A stretch of DNA of 64,000 nt, taken from assembly GCF_010669285.1 (NCBI RefSeq), contig NZ_CP048711.1, positions 2,356,001-2,420,000 on the forward strand. The letters are read 5' to 3'. Shown piece by piece: positions 21,423 through 29,309 of the stretch. The DNA is from Kineobactrum salinum (GTDB lineage: Bacteria > Pseudomonadota > Gammaproteobacteria > Pseudomonadales > Halieaceae). The notes beneath the pieces are model-generated. The model did no database searches and was not told the origin of the DNA. It saw only the letters and a list, made by a program, of their open reading frames with translations. Each line of letters begins with the position of its first letter. Positions within the stretch are counted from its first letter, which is position 1. A program made the position numbers and the translations under genes.

Positions 21423-22652
21423 TCACGCCGCACTCGCCAGTCCGCCCGCGGCGTCGCTGGCCGCACGGCCGAAGATCAGCCCCGGCCGCAGGGCGCTGAT
21501 GTCGCTGCGGTTATGAATCAGTTCGCTGTACCAGTTGCCGCCCTGCTGGTCGCCGACCAGCACTGCTCCCACCAGGCGGTCGTCCCGCAACCGCAGGCGG
21601 CGGTAGATGCCGGCGGCGGGATCGTGCAACAGCAGATCCTCGGCTGTGCCTGCCAGCTCCCCCATGCTGAAAATGTCCACGCCGGAGATCTTCAGCCGGG
21701 TCGCGCAGGCGCTGCTGACAAAACCGGCCGTCGCCCTGTTGCTGAGCCGGGCCGCGAGTACCTTCGCCTGAGCGCGAATCGGTGCCACCAGGCCGAAGCA
21801 CTCATCCCCCAGCTGACAGCACTCGCCGAGGGCGGAAATCGAGGCGACGGGTGTCGCCATCCAGGGATCCACCTGTACGCCCCGGTCCACCGGCAGGCCT
21901 GCGCTGGTGGCCAGGGCGGTGTTGGGCCGGATACCGGTGGCGAACACCAGCAAGTCGCAGGGCAGGCGTTCGCCATCGACGAGCCGCGCACCGGCAAGCC
22001 GGCTCCGGGACAGTTCGATTTCGGCCAGGCCGCTGCCAACGCGGAACTCCAGGCCGCGGCGGACCAGCAGTGCCTGCAGTTGGCGGCCGCCTTCCGGGTC
22101 CAGTTGTCGGTTCATCAGCCAGGGTTGGCGGTGAACCACAGTGGTGTGGCAGCCCAGCCGGTTGAGCCCATGGGCGGCCTCCAGTCCCAGCAGGCCGCCG
22201 CCTACCACGACGGCGCGGCGGATTTGCGGCGCACTTGCACGCAGCCGTCGGGTATCCGCCAGCGAGCGGAATACTGCCACTCCGGCGGCCTCCAAACCGG
22301 GCATGTCCGGCAGCGCGGTGGTGGCGCCGACCGCCAGGACCAGTTCGTCCCAGGGCAGTCGCAGACCACTGTCGGTCACAAGCTGACGATTGCGGGTATC
22401 CAGTTTCAGCACACGGGTGCCGGGCAGTACGCGCGTGACGCCATCTGCTTCGGGCAGCAGAGACAGGGCCTGCTCTGGCTGCTCTCCCGCCAGCACCCCG
22501 GACAGCATGACCCGGTTGTAGCAGGCATCCGGCTCGGCGCTGATGACGGTAATGTCCAGGTCGTGCGCGTAGCTGGCCAGCTCCTGCAGCAGGTAGGCTG
22601 CGGCCATGCCGCCACCCACAATCAACAGCCGCCGTTTTGCCACCGGTTTCAT
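21423..22652 (-). CDS. FAD-dependent NAD(P)H oxidoreductase of the nitrate operon
   Basis: A 409-residue pyridine-nucleotide disulfide-type reductase related to the N-terminal half of NirB and to rubredoxin reductases. The first dinucleotide-binding motif is LLIVGGGMAAA at residues 9-19, the second VVGGGLLGLEAAHG, and FATGIRPNTAL marks the FAD-binding end. It starts directly after the nrtC stop and lies just upstream of nirB. By analogy to other NasA systems it probably supplies electrons to nitrate reductase, but that is inference. A nasB symbol is used for such genes in some species. Confidence 0.8.
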   Translation of the reverse strand: MKPVAKRRLLIVGGGMAAAYLLQELASYAHDLDITVISAEPDACYNRVMLSGVLAGEQPEQALSLLPEADGVTRVLPGTRVLKLDTRNRQLVTDSGLRLPWDELVLAVGATTALPDMPGLEAAGVAVFRSLADTRRLRASAPQIRRAVVVGGGLLGLEAAHGLNRLGCHTTVVHRQPWLMNRQLDPEGGRQLQALLVRRGLEFRVGSGLAEIELSRSRLAGARLVDGERLPCDLLVFATGIRPNTALATSAGLPVDRGVQVDPWMATPVASISALGECCQLGDECFGLVAPIRAQAKVLAARLSNRATAGFVSSACATRLKISGVDIFSMGELAGTAEDLLLHDPAAGIYRRLRLRDDRLVGAVLVGDQQGGNWYSELIHNRSDISALRPGLIFGRAASDAAGGLASAA

Positions 22653-23546
22653 TCAGGCTGCCTCGCTGCCCGGTCCGACTCCGTCCCGCGGATTTTCGCG
22701 CGCCGGTCCGGCGAGCCGGATCCCGGCGGCGGCCCGCTCCGCACTTGCCGCCGGGTCGACCGCCACTGCCTGTTTGGCGTACAGGAACTCCAGTACCTGC
22801 TGTCGCAGGTGAACAAAGTCGGGATCTTCCGCCAGCGCCAGCCGGTCGCGGGGACGCGCCAGCGGCACCTTCAGGATTTCCCCGATGGTCGCCGCCGGTC
22901 CGTTGCTCATCATCACGATGCGGTCGGACAGCAACACCGCCTCGTCCACATCGTGGGTGATCATTACCACCGTGTTGCCCAGTTCCGCCTGGATCCGCAT
23001 CAGCGAGTCCTGCAACTGGGCGCGGGTCAGGGCATCAAGAGCACCGAAGGGTTCATCCATCAGCAGCACCTTGGGCTGCATAGCCAGGCAGCGGGCGATA
23101 CCGACCCGCTGCTTCATGCCGCCGGAGATCTCCGCCGGCAGCTTGTTGCGGGCCTGCTCCATGTTCACCAGCCGCAGATTGTGTTCGATCCATTCACGCC
23201 GTTGGTGCCGGTTCATGGTTTTGCGAAACACCTGGTTCACGGCCAGCGCGACGTTGTCCCATACCGTCAGCCACGGCATCAGCGCGTGATTCTGGAATAC
23301 CACCGCCCGTTCCGGTCCCGGGTCCTGTACCTCGCGGCCCTCCAGGATCACGCCGCCCTCGCTGGCCTGCAGCAGGCCGGCGACGATGTTCAGCACAGTG
23401 GATTTGCCGCAGCCCGAATGACCGATCAGGGTGACGAACTCGCCCTTGCCAATCTTCAGGTTGATGTTCTGCAGCGCCCGGAATTTCTGGCCGCCGGTAT
23501 CAAACTCGATGCCGACGCCGCTGATGTCCAGATATCTGTCAGTCAT
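22653..23546 (-). CDS. nrtC: Nitrate ABC transporter ATP-binding protein
   Basis: The ATPase of the nitrate importer; 297 residues. Walker A is GHSGCGKS, the Q-loop is FQNHALMPWL, the signature is EISGGMKQRVGIARCLA, and Walker B is VLLMDEPFGALDALTR. It is the short NrtD/SsuB-like form: there is no NrtA-like regulatory C-terminal domain, only a short tail. ATG 23546 gives MTDRYLDISGVGIEF, the normal start. It follows nrtB after 29 bp and abuts the FAD reductase gene. Confidence 0.92.
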   Translation of the reverse strand: MTDRYLDISGVGIEFDTGGQKFRALQNINLKIGKGEFVTLIGHSGCGKSTVLNIVAGLLQASEGGVILEGREVQDPGPERAVVFQNHALMPWLTVWDNVALAVNQVFRKTMNRHQRREWIEHNLRLVNMEQARNKLPAEISGGMKQRVGIARCLAMQPKVLLMDEPFGALDALTRAQLQDSLMRIQAELGNTVVMITHDVDEAVLLSDRIVMMSNGPAATIGEILKVPLARPRDRLALAEDPDFVHLRQQVLEFLYAKQAVAVDPAASAERAAAGIRLAGPARENPRDGVGPGSEAA

Positions 23547-23575
23547 TGTCCAATCTCCTTGCTTTAACAGGCCCG

Positions 23576-24562
23576 CTAGCGCAGCACCGCCTGTTTGTCC
23601 CAGTTCACCCGCGCCTGCAGGCTCAGCATCAGTTTGTCCAGCGCAAAACCGATCAGGCCTATCGCGACTACTGCGACCATGATCCGGCCCAGCGAACTGG
23701 AACTGCCGTTCTGGAATTCGTCCCAGACAAACTTGCCCAGCCCGGGGTTCTGCGACAGCATTTCCGCCGCGATCAGCACCATCCAGCCAGTGGCGAGGGA
23801 CAGGCGCAGGCCGGTAAAAATCATCGGCATCGCCGCCGGCAGCACGATCTTGCGCACGTGTACCAGTGGGGCCAGTGACATGACGCGGCTGACATTGACC
23901 AGGTCTCGATCGATCCCGGCCACGCCCACGGTAGTGTTGATCAGGGTCGGCCACAGGCAGCACAACGCCACCGTGATGGCCGAGTTGAGGAAGGCCTTGT
24001 CGAACATCGGGTCCTGTGCGGTATAGCTGGCGCTGACCACCATGGTGACCAGCGGTAGCCAGGCCAGCGGCGATACCGGCTTGAACACCTGGATCAATGG
24101 ATTGATGGCGCGGTAGACGCCGCTGCTTAGACCGCACAGAATCCCCAGCGGAATGGCGACCAGATTGGCGAGCAGGAAGCCCGCCGCCACGGTTTTCAGG
24201 CTGGTCACCACCTGGTCCAGGAAGGTGGGCTTGCCGGTGTAGCCGCGCCATTTGATTTCGGCGTCGGGGTTCTTCTCCAGCAAACGCTCATTGCGCTGCT
24301 GCTGGCGCTCGTCGAAGGCTGTTTCGCGGCGCCGCTCCCGCTGGTGTTCCTCCGCCAGATTCTGTGCCTGTTCCCAGACCTCGGCGGGACCGGGGAACTG
24401 GCCCAGTGAGGTCTCAATGCTGTTGGCCGCCAATTGCCACAGCAGCAGGAACACCAGGATACCCAGCCCCGGCAACAGCAGTGCCGGAACCAGCTGCCGG
24501 GGATGGAGCCGGTTGGCCAGGGCCGTATAGACGCCGCTACCTTGTGCGATTGCTTCTGACAT
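23576..24562 (-). CDS. nrtB: Nitrate ABC transporter permease
   Basis: The membrane component of the nitrate importer; about 328 residues. Its BPD_transp_1 domain has about six helices and the EAA-like loop SRVMSLAPLVHVRKIVLPAAMP. A charged cytoplasmic or periplasmic insert rich in Glu, Arg and Gln (residues ~75-105) follows the first helix. The start is ambiguous: ATG 24571 or ATG 24562; a GGGAG element has sensible spacing only for 24562. The operon order nrtA-nrtB-nrtC is standard. Confidence 0.9.
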   Translation of the reverse strand: MSEAIAQGSGVYTALANRLHPRQLVPALLLPGLGILVFLLLWQLAANSIETSLGQFPGPAEVWEQAQNLAEEHQRERRRETAFDERQQQRNERLLEKNPDAEIKWRGYTGKPTFLDQVVTSLKTVAAGFLLANLVAIPLGILCGLSSGVYRAINPLIQVFKPVSPLAWLPLVTMVVSASYTAQDPMFDKAFLNSAITVALCCLWPTLINTTVGVAGIDRDLVNVSRVMSLAPLVHVRKIVLPAAMPMIFTGLRLSLATGWMVLIAAEMLSQNPGLGKFVWDEFQNGSSSSLGRIMVAVVAIGLIGFALDKLMLSLQARVNWDKQAVLR

Positions 24563-24611
24563 GACTGTCATCTCCCGCTTCTGTTCTGTGTCTGCTCTGG
24601 TGTCATTGCCG

Positions 24612-26003
24612 CTAGAGCACTTCGTCGCCTTTCAGGCCTATCGGGAACTGTTCCAGATACGCGTTGGGCGTACGGCCATCAAAACTGATGCCATCGATGA
24701 ATTCGTCTTGCGGCGGCCGGAACCCGCTTTCGCTGTCGAAGTCGGGAAAGTCGCTTGCGCTCATCAGGCCCTGGGCTATCAGGGCTTCGGCGGCCTGCTG
24801 GTAGATATCGGGCAGGTAGACGCTGCGGGCGACATCCAGGTACCACTGGTCGGACTTGGGCTCGGCGATCTGGCCCCAGCGCCGCATCTGAGTCAGGTAC
24901 CAGACCGCGTCCGAGTAGTAGGGATAGGTGGCGAAGTAGCGGAAGAACACGTTGAAATCGGGAATCTCGCGCTTGTCGCCGCGCTCGTACTCGAAGCTGC
25001 CGGTCATGGAGTTGGCGATCACCTCCTCGTCCGCCCCCACGTATTCGGGGTAGGAAAGCATTTTTACTGCCGCTGCCCGGTTGGCATTGTCGTCTTCGTC
25101 CAGCCAGCGGGCAGCGCGCAGCAGGGCCTTGACGATGCGCACTGTGGTATTGGGATACTGCTCGGTGAATGCCATGTTGAGGCCGAATACTTTTTCCGGA
25201 TTGTTCTTCCAGATTTCGTAGTCGGTGATCACCGGTACCCCGATGCCCATGAATACTGCCTGCTGGTTCCAGGGTTCGCCCACGCAGTAGCCCTGGATGG
25301 TGCCCGCCTCCAGCGTGGCCGGCATTTGTGGCGGCGGGGTGACCGACAGGCGAGCCTGGGCCTGGATCTGACCGGAGGTGTCACCCTTGTGCGGGGCGTA
25401 GAAGCCGGGATGAATACCGCCGGCCGCCAGCCAGTAGCGCAGCTCGTAGTTGTGGGTGGAGACCGGAAAGACCATGCCCATGTTGAACGGCTTGCCAGCG
25501 GCCAGCTGGGCATCCACTACCGGTTTCAGATAGTCCGCCTCGATCGGATGCACCGGTTTGCCGTCGGCCATTGGCACGTGGGGCTTCATCTGCTCCCAGA
25601 CCGCGTTGGAGACCGTGATCGCGTTGCCGTTCAGATCCATCGAGAACGGCGTGACGATGTGGGCCCTGGTGCCGAAGCCGATGGTGGCCGCCAGTGGTTG
25701 TCCGGCCAGCATATGGGCGCCGTCCAGCTGGCCGTCGATCACGCCGTCCAGCAGCACCTTCCAGTTGGCCTGGGCCTCAAGCGTGACGTACAGCCCCTCG
25801 TCCTCGAAGTAGCCGTTCTCATAGGCGACTGCCAGCGGCGCCATATCGGTGAGTTTGATGAAGCCGAACGTCAGCTCGTCCTTCTCCGGTGCCCCGATTT
25901 GGGCCTGGACTGCAGCGGTGCCAACCGTCAGAGCCAATCCGAACACCGCGCACAATGCGGCGAAGCCGGGTATGAAAGGCGCCTTGTCGTTACTGAGAAA
26001 CAT
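24612..26003 (-). CDS. nrtA: Nitrate ABC transporter substrate-binding protein
   Basis: The periplasmic nitrate-binding protein of the CmpA/NrtA family; 463 residues. A signal peptide of ~34 residues ([21 protein letters not shown]) is followed by the binding domain, opening with [24 protein letters not shown]. Later landmarks are [24 protein letters not shown] and [16 protein letters not shown], shared with NasS. It is the first gene of the nrt-nir-nas operon and has a strong AGGAGGA ribosome-binding site at 26007-26013. Regulation appears to act in its leader (see separate entries). Confidence 0.93.
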   Translation of the reverse strand: MFLSNDKAPFIPGFAALCAVFGLALTVGTAAVQAQIGAPEKDELTFGFIKLTDMAPLAVAYENGYFEDEGLYVTLEAQANWKVLLDGVIDGQLDGAHMLAGQPLAATIGFGTRAHIVTPFSMDLNGNAITVSNAVWEQMKPHVPMADGKPVHPIEADYLKPVVDAQLAAGKPFNMGMVFPVSTHNYELRYWLAAGGIHPGFYAPHKGDTSGQIQAQARLSVTPPPQMPATLEAGTIQGYCVGEPWNQQAVFMGIGVPVITDYEIWKNNPEKVFGLNMAFTEQYPNTTVRIVKALLRAARWLDEDDNANRAAAVKMLSYPEYVGADEEVIANSMTGSFEYERGDKREIPDFNVFFRYFATYPYYSDAVWYLTQMRRWGQIAEPKSDQWYLDVARSVYLPDIYQQAAEALIAQGLMSASDFPDFDSESGFRPPQDEFIDGISFDGRTPNAYLEQFPIGLKGDEVL

Positions 26004-26117
26004 GTCTCCTCCTTTCTGGGTAACCGCTGTGCGAACAGCCGAAACTCATGGACGCGCAGTCCTCCTGCACCGGGGCCGAGAGGCCGGGGGCAAGAGCGTC
26101 GTTGCTCGTCAGGAGGA
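26004..26117 (-). promoter_or_regulatory. Structured leader of nrtA with AxxGxx hexaloop hairpin and anti-SD
   Basis: Reading the minus strand, the segment UCCUCCUG (26110-26117) can pair with CAGGAGGA at 26060-26067. Its first seven bases can alternatively pair with the nrtA ribosome-binding site AGGAGGA (26007-26013). Between the first two arms lies a hairpin GAGC-AACGAC-GCTC (26094-26107). Its 6-nt loop has A at position 1 and G at position 4, the loop pattern recognised by ANTAR proteins such as NasT. A GGCC-TCTC-GGCC hairpin (26074-26085) and a GCTGT-TCGC-ACAGC hairpin (26026-26039) follow. No U-run terminator is visible, so control could be translational or through another mechanism. 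Function is inferred. Confidence 0.5.
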
Positions 26118-26150
26118 TTACTTGATGTGATGTGGTCTACGGTTTGATAC

Positions 26151-26165
26151 ACAAAAGCTGTGCCA
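26151..26165 (-). promoter_or_regulatory. Sigma-54-like promoter of the nrt operon
   Basis: On the minus strand the sequence TGGCAC-N5-TTGT has the -24/-12 spacing of RpoN promoters (consensus TGGCAC-N5-TTGC), with one mismatch at the last base. It lies about 150 bp upstream of nrtA, before the structured leader. This fits nitrogen-limitation control by NtrC, but no upstream NtrC sites were confirmed. Confidence 0.55.
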
Positions 26166-26317
26166 AATTATTTGTTTTCTTAAAATATCAATGGCTTGGG
26201 AAAATTCCACACGCGCAGTGCGGCGCCCTGGGCGACCAAACCGCAGTTCGGGCGCACCAGCAGGAAGCAGTGTTGGACGATGTTGGTGCATGGTGCCAGC
26301 GCGGCCGGCATTATGTC

Positions 26318-26373
26318 CTACCAGCTACCAGCTACCAGCTACCAGCTACCAGCTACCAGCTACCAGCTACCAG
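26318..26373. repeat. Heptamer tandem repeat, 8 perfect copies
   Basis: Eight uninterrupted copies of CTACCAG. They lie in the ~380-bp gap between the nrt promoter and the low-GC membrane-protein gene. The repeat is non-coding as I annotate it. A CCCTCC-TGCT-GGAGGG hairpin follows at 26411-26426. Such a unit is prone to slippage, so copy number may vary between isolates. No other gene-like feature is seen in this gap besides the sigma-54-like promoter. Confidence 0.9.
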
Positions 26374-26511
26374 CTCGGGTTGAGTTCATTACAGGTGAAT
26401 AAGTTTCGCGCCCTCCTGCTGGAGGGTTTACACTGCGCATTCCGGGAAAGCCGGGCATGCCGGCGCCCAGGTTTCATAAACAACGCCAGCACGATCAATC
26501 CGGGGTTCAAC

Positions 26512-27075
26512 ATGGATGAAACGTACTTCAAAACAATAAGAGCATATCTTGTTTCAATAGTGACGGTTTTTGTACTTGGTCATTTGGGTTGGCAGCATTT
26601 TAACGGCGGCGTAGTGAGCCACCATCTTCTGCATCGAGCTGATTTTCCGGCAATATCCAATTGGTGGGGAATCGTCATTCTTCCTTTTCTGGCCTGGTTT
26701 GCAACAACACGCATTAGAAAACGTATTGCATTTCAGTCCGATGCGGCCTCTGCTGGCAGAAAGATTCCAAACGGGATTTTAATAGGTTTTTTCGGAATGC
26801 TGCTGGCAAGTCTGTTGCAATCAGTCGCTTTTGAATTTGGCTACGAAAATATCACGATGTACATTGCCCTGGCAGTATTGTTGATTGGTCTGTTTCTGCC
26901 AATTTATCGCGCTGAATGTATTCTGGGTCATGTCCTTGGCGCAACATTTACCTTTGGCCCTGTCATTCCGATTATCGGCATGCTGGTTATTGCAGCAATT
27001 TCAGCACTCTCGAATCTATGTATAAAGCCGTTGTTGATTCGGCTTTATCGACGCGGTGAGCCGAGGATAACGTGA
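26512..27075 (+). CDS. Hypothetical multi-pass membrane protein, low GC
   Basis: A 187-residue protein with about four hydrophobic segments (residues ~10-27, ~46-62, ~85-130 and ~140-170). I do not recognise the family. GC content is visibly lower than in the flanking nitrate genes and third positions are often A or T, suggesting recent transfer. ATG 26512 is the most reasonable start; the open frame extends upstream through the heptamer repeat but that part looks non-coding. Its stop overlaps the next start (GTGA), so the two genes form an operon, divergent from nrtA. Confidence 0.65.
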   Translation: MDETYFKTIRAYLVSIVTVFVLGHLGWQHFNGGVVSHHLLHRADFPAISNWWGIVILPFLAWFATTRIRKRIAFQSDAASAGRKIPNGILIGFFGMLLASLLQSVAFEFGYENITMYIALAVLLIGLFLPIYRAECILGHVLGATFTFGPVIPIIGMLVIAAISALSNLCIKPLLIRLYRRGEPRIT

Positions 27076-27434
27076 ATGAGTTTATAGCACCTGCAGCCTC
27101 CTGGAGCGCCGCAGTTATTGAAACCATCGGCGTCGGCACTATTACAGTGTTTGCGCTCTATTCGCTGTTTAATGCCGCAGCCAGAATGCTGCGAAAAGAA
27201 GATAGCGATTCAATTTTCCAGGAGTTGCGTCAATTGCTTGGGCGTGGCATTTTGCTCGGCCTTGAATTTCTCATTGCGTCGGACATCATTTATACAGTGG
27301 CAGTGGAGCTGACCTTTGAGACAATAGGGGTTCTGGCCATCGTGGTACTTATACGGACATTCCTGAGCTTTACCCTGGAAGTCGAGATGTCCGGCAAGTG
27401 GCCCTGGCAAAATAACCGGCTTCGGGATTCGTAG
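27072..27434 (+). CDS. DUF1622 family membrane protein
   Basis: A 120-residue membrane protein with three predicted helices. The family-like features are the middle segment FQELRQLLGRGILLGLEFLIASDII and the following helix FETIGVLAIVVLIRTFLSFTLEVEMSG, typical of DUF1622 proteins of unknown function. GTG start overlaps the previous gene. Base composition is low-GC like its partner. It is convergent with nasS, whose stop lies 9 bp away. Confidence 0.7.
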   Translation: MNEFIAPAASWSAAVIETIGVGTITVFALYSLFNAAARMLRKEDSDSIFQELRQLLGRGILLGLEFLIASDIIYTVAVELTFETIGVLAIVVLIRTFLSFTLEVEMSGKWPWQNNRLRDS

Positions 27435-27443
27435 CTCGAAAGT

Positions 27444-28637
27444 TCAAAGCCACTCCTCCAGCATCATGTCCGGTCCCAGTTCAATGCCGGGCTCCAGCTC
27501 CCAGGCCGAGTTGTGCCGGTTGACGGGTTTGTAATCTCCCGAGGGGCACGGCAAGTCCAGATAGCGCGCGGCCTCGCGATACAGGTCGGTGCGAAAGGTC
27601 TGTTGTACCAGGGCCTTGATCCGCTCCGGGGCCAGCGTCTTGCCCAACACCGCACCGGTCTGCTGCAGCAGCCACTCGCCGTGGGAGCGCCATGGAAACC
27701 CCGCCTGGTAGCGCCCGAACACATGAAACTCCGGCAGCTCGCGAGCCGGCTGTCCCTTGACGAATTGGAGTTGCCCGGTCAGCGATGGCAGTAACTGGTC
27801 GCGGGGCATATCCAGGTATTCCGGTTGCGCCAGAATCCGCGCTGTATCGACACGATTGGCCGGATGGGCCAGCCAGGTACAGGCCTCCATCAGCGCCAGG
27901 CGCAGACGCAGGTGGGTGCCGGGGTGGAGCTTGTGCCACTGCGCCGTCACCCCCAGCACTTTCTCGATAGCATTGTTCCATACCTGGTGGCCGGTGACCT
28001 GCACCGCGCCGACACCATACTGCACCGCGACGCTATTCCAGGGTTCACCGACACAGTAGCCGTCGATGATGCCCCGGGCCAGGCTGTCCACCATCTGCTC
28101 CGGCGGCAACACAATGATGCGCACATCCCGTTCCGGCGCTATTCCCCCGGCCTGCAGCCACAGGCGCAGCTGGAAGGTGTGACAGGAGAAGGGGTGGACG
28201 GTGGCGAAGGTCAGTTCCGGCTGCGGCGTGGTCTCGCGCAGGTAGCGGCCCAGGGCCGTGGCGGTGCTGCGGGCCGATTGCAGCGGATCGCCCCCGCGGC
28301 CGGCAATTTCCAGCGCCAGTCCCGGGCTGACAGTGATGGCGTTGCCATTGAGGCTCAATACCAGCGCCGTGATCATGTCCGCGCGCATGCCGCCCGCCCC
28401 GAGCGCGGTGGCCAGCGGCAGCGGCGCCAACATGTGGGCCGCGTCCAGGTCTCCGCTCACCAGCTTGTCGCGTACATTGGCCCAGGATACTTCCCGCAGC
28501 AAGTCGACCTGCAGACCATACTTCTGGTACAGCCCCAGCTCCCGGGCCATGATCAGTGGCGCGCTGTCGCTAAGGCGCAGGAAACCCAGACGCAGCGCCG
28601 TTCTTTCCGGCGGCGCCAGCTGGGAACGGATTGTCAT
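27444..28637 (-). CDS. nasS: Nitrate/nitrite sensor NasS (CmpA/NrtA-like, cytoplasmic)
   Basis: A 397-residue NrtA-like binding protein without signal peptide, starting directly with the binding fold (LRLGFLRLSDSAPLIMARELGLY). Shared landmarks with NrtA are [25 protein letters not shown] and [11 protein letters not shown]. In known NasST systems NasS holds NasT inactive until nitrate or nitrite binds. It overlaps nasT by the ATGA stop/start, which supports complex formation. The short annotation ABC transporter substrate-binding protein would be misleading here. Confidence 0.88.
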   Translation of the reverse strand: MTIRSQLAPPERTALRLGFLRLSDSAPLIMARELGLYQKYGLQVDLLREVSWANVRDKLVSGDLDAAHMLAPLPLATALGAGGMRADMITALVLSLNGNAITVSPGLALEIAGRGGDPLQSARSTATALGRYLRETTPQPELTFATVHPFSCHTFQLRLWLQAGGIAPERDVRIIVLPPEQMVDSLARGIIDGYCVGEPWNSVAVQYGVGAVQVTGHQVWNNAIEKVLGVTAQWHKLHPGTHLRLRLALMEACTWLAHPANRVDTARILAQPEYLDMPRDQLLPSLTGQLQFVKGQPARELPEFHVFGRYQAGFPWRSHGEWLLQQTGAVLGKTLAPERIKALVQQTFRTDLYREAARYLDLPCPSGDYKPVNRHNSAWELEPGIELGPDMMLEEWL

Positions 28638-29254
28638 GGGCGCCTCCTGGCAGACTTGGGTTGCTGCAGCAGGGTAATGACCCCGCGGGCGGTGGCGCCC
28701 AGGCTCTGGTGCTGGTCCATGGCCAGTTTTCGGAGCGTGCTGTAGGCCTCTTCTTCGCTCACCTTGTGTATGGTCATCAACAACCCCTTGGCTTTCTCGA
28801 CCAGTTTTCGCTCGGCCAACTGGGCGCGGGTCTGGTCCAGCTCCTGGCGCAGGCCTTTGTAGGCCGCGAACTGTGCCATCGCGACATCGATCACCGCCCT
28901 CACCCGGTCTGGATTGATATCCTCGGCCTGATAGGCGGTTACCCCGGCGCGGATGGCGTCGCCGATAAATCCCTGATCGCCAGCCTCCGAGAACATCACC
29001 ACCGGACGTGGATTGTGGCTGGAGGCAATGCTCAGGCTCTCCAACACGTCGCGGTCTGGGGAGTCCAGGGCGATGACCACGACATCAGGCTCTTGCTGCG
29101 CCATCTGAAACAGCAGCCCCGAGGCGGTCGGAATAACCGACAGCACAGCAAAGCCCGACAGCGCCAGGCAGGCCTCCACGGCCGCTGCCCGCTCGCGGTT
29201 GTCGTCCACCAGTATCAGCCGCAGAGGTGCGGCTGTTGTCGTAGCTGCTGTCAC
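28634..29254 (-). CDS. nasT: ANTAR-domain antiterminator NasT
   Basis: A 206-residue response-regulator-like RNA-binding protein. The pseudo-receiver (residues ~10-125) starts RLILVDDNRERAAAVEA. The ANTAR domain (~130-195) contains KLVEKAKGLLMTIHKVSEEEAYSTLR. NasT binds leader-RNA hairpins with AxxGxx hexaloops and prevents termination when released by NasS. The gene is adjacent to nasS and 55 bp from the porin gene, whose leader carries a fitting RNA structure. Start is a GTG at 29252-29254. Confidence 0.9.
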   Translation of the reverse strand: MTAATTTAAPLRLILVDDNRERAAAVEACLALSGFAVLSVIPTASGLLFQMAQQEPDVVVIALDSPDRDVLESLSIASSHNPRPVVMFSEAGDQGFIGDAIRAGVTAYQAEDINPDRVRAVIDVAMAQFAAYKGLRQELDQTRAQLAERKLVEKAKGLLMTIHKVSEEEAYSTLRKLAMDQHQSLGATARGVITLLQQPKSARRRP

Positions 29255-29309
29255 GAATCCCCTGGGTCGCCATGGCCTGCGAGGTTGTTTGTCGCGGTAC
29301 GGGCTTGCA

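Noticed and set aside
21297..23567. Open frame of 756 codons on the plus strand opposite the nrtC, FAD reductase and nirB genes
   Set aside because: Antisense to three recognised genes and composed of low-complexity Gln/Ala/Gly runs. Not a coding gene.
26318..26373. CRISPR-like array
   Set aside because: The repeat is a 7-bp head-to-tail tandem without spacers and no cas genes are in the window.
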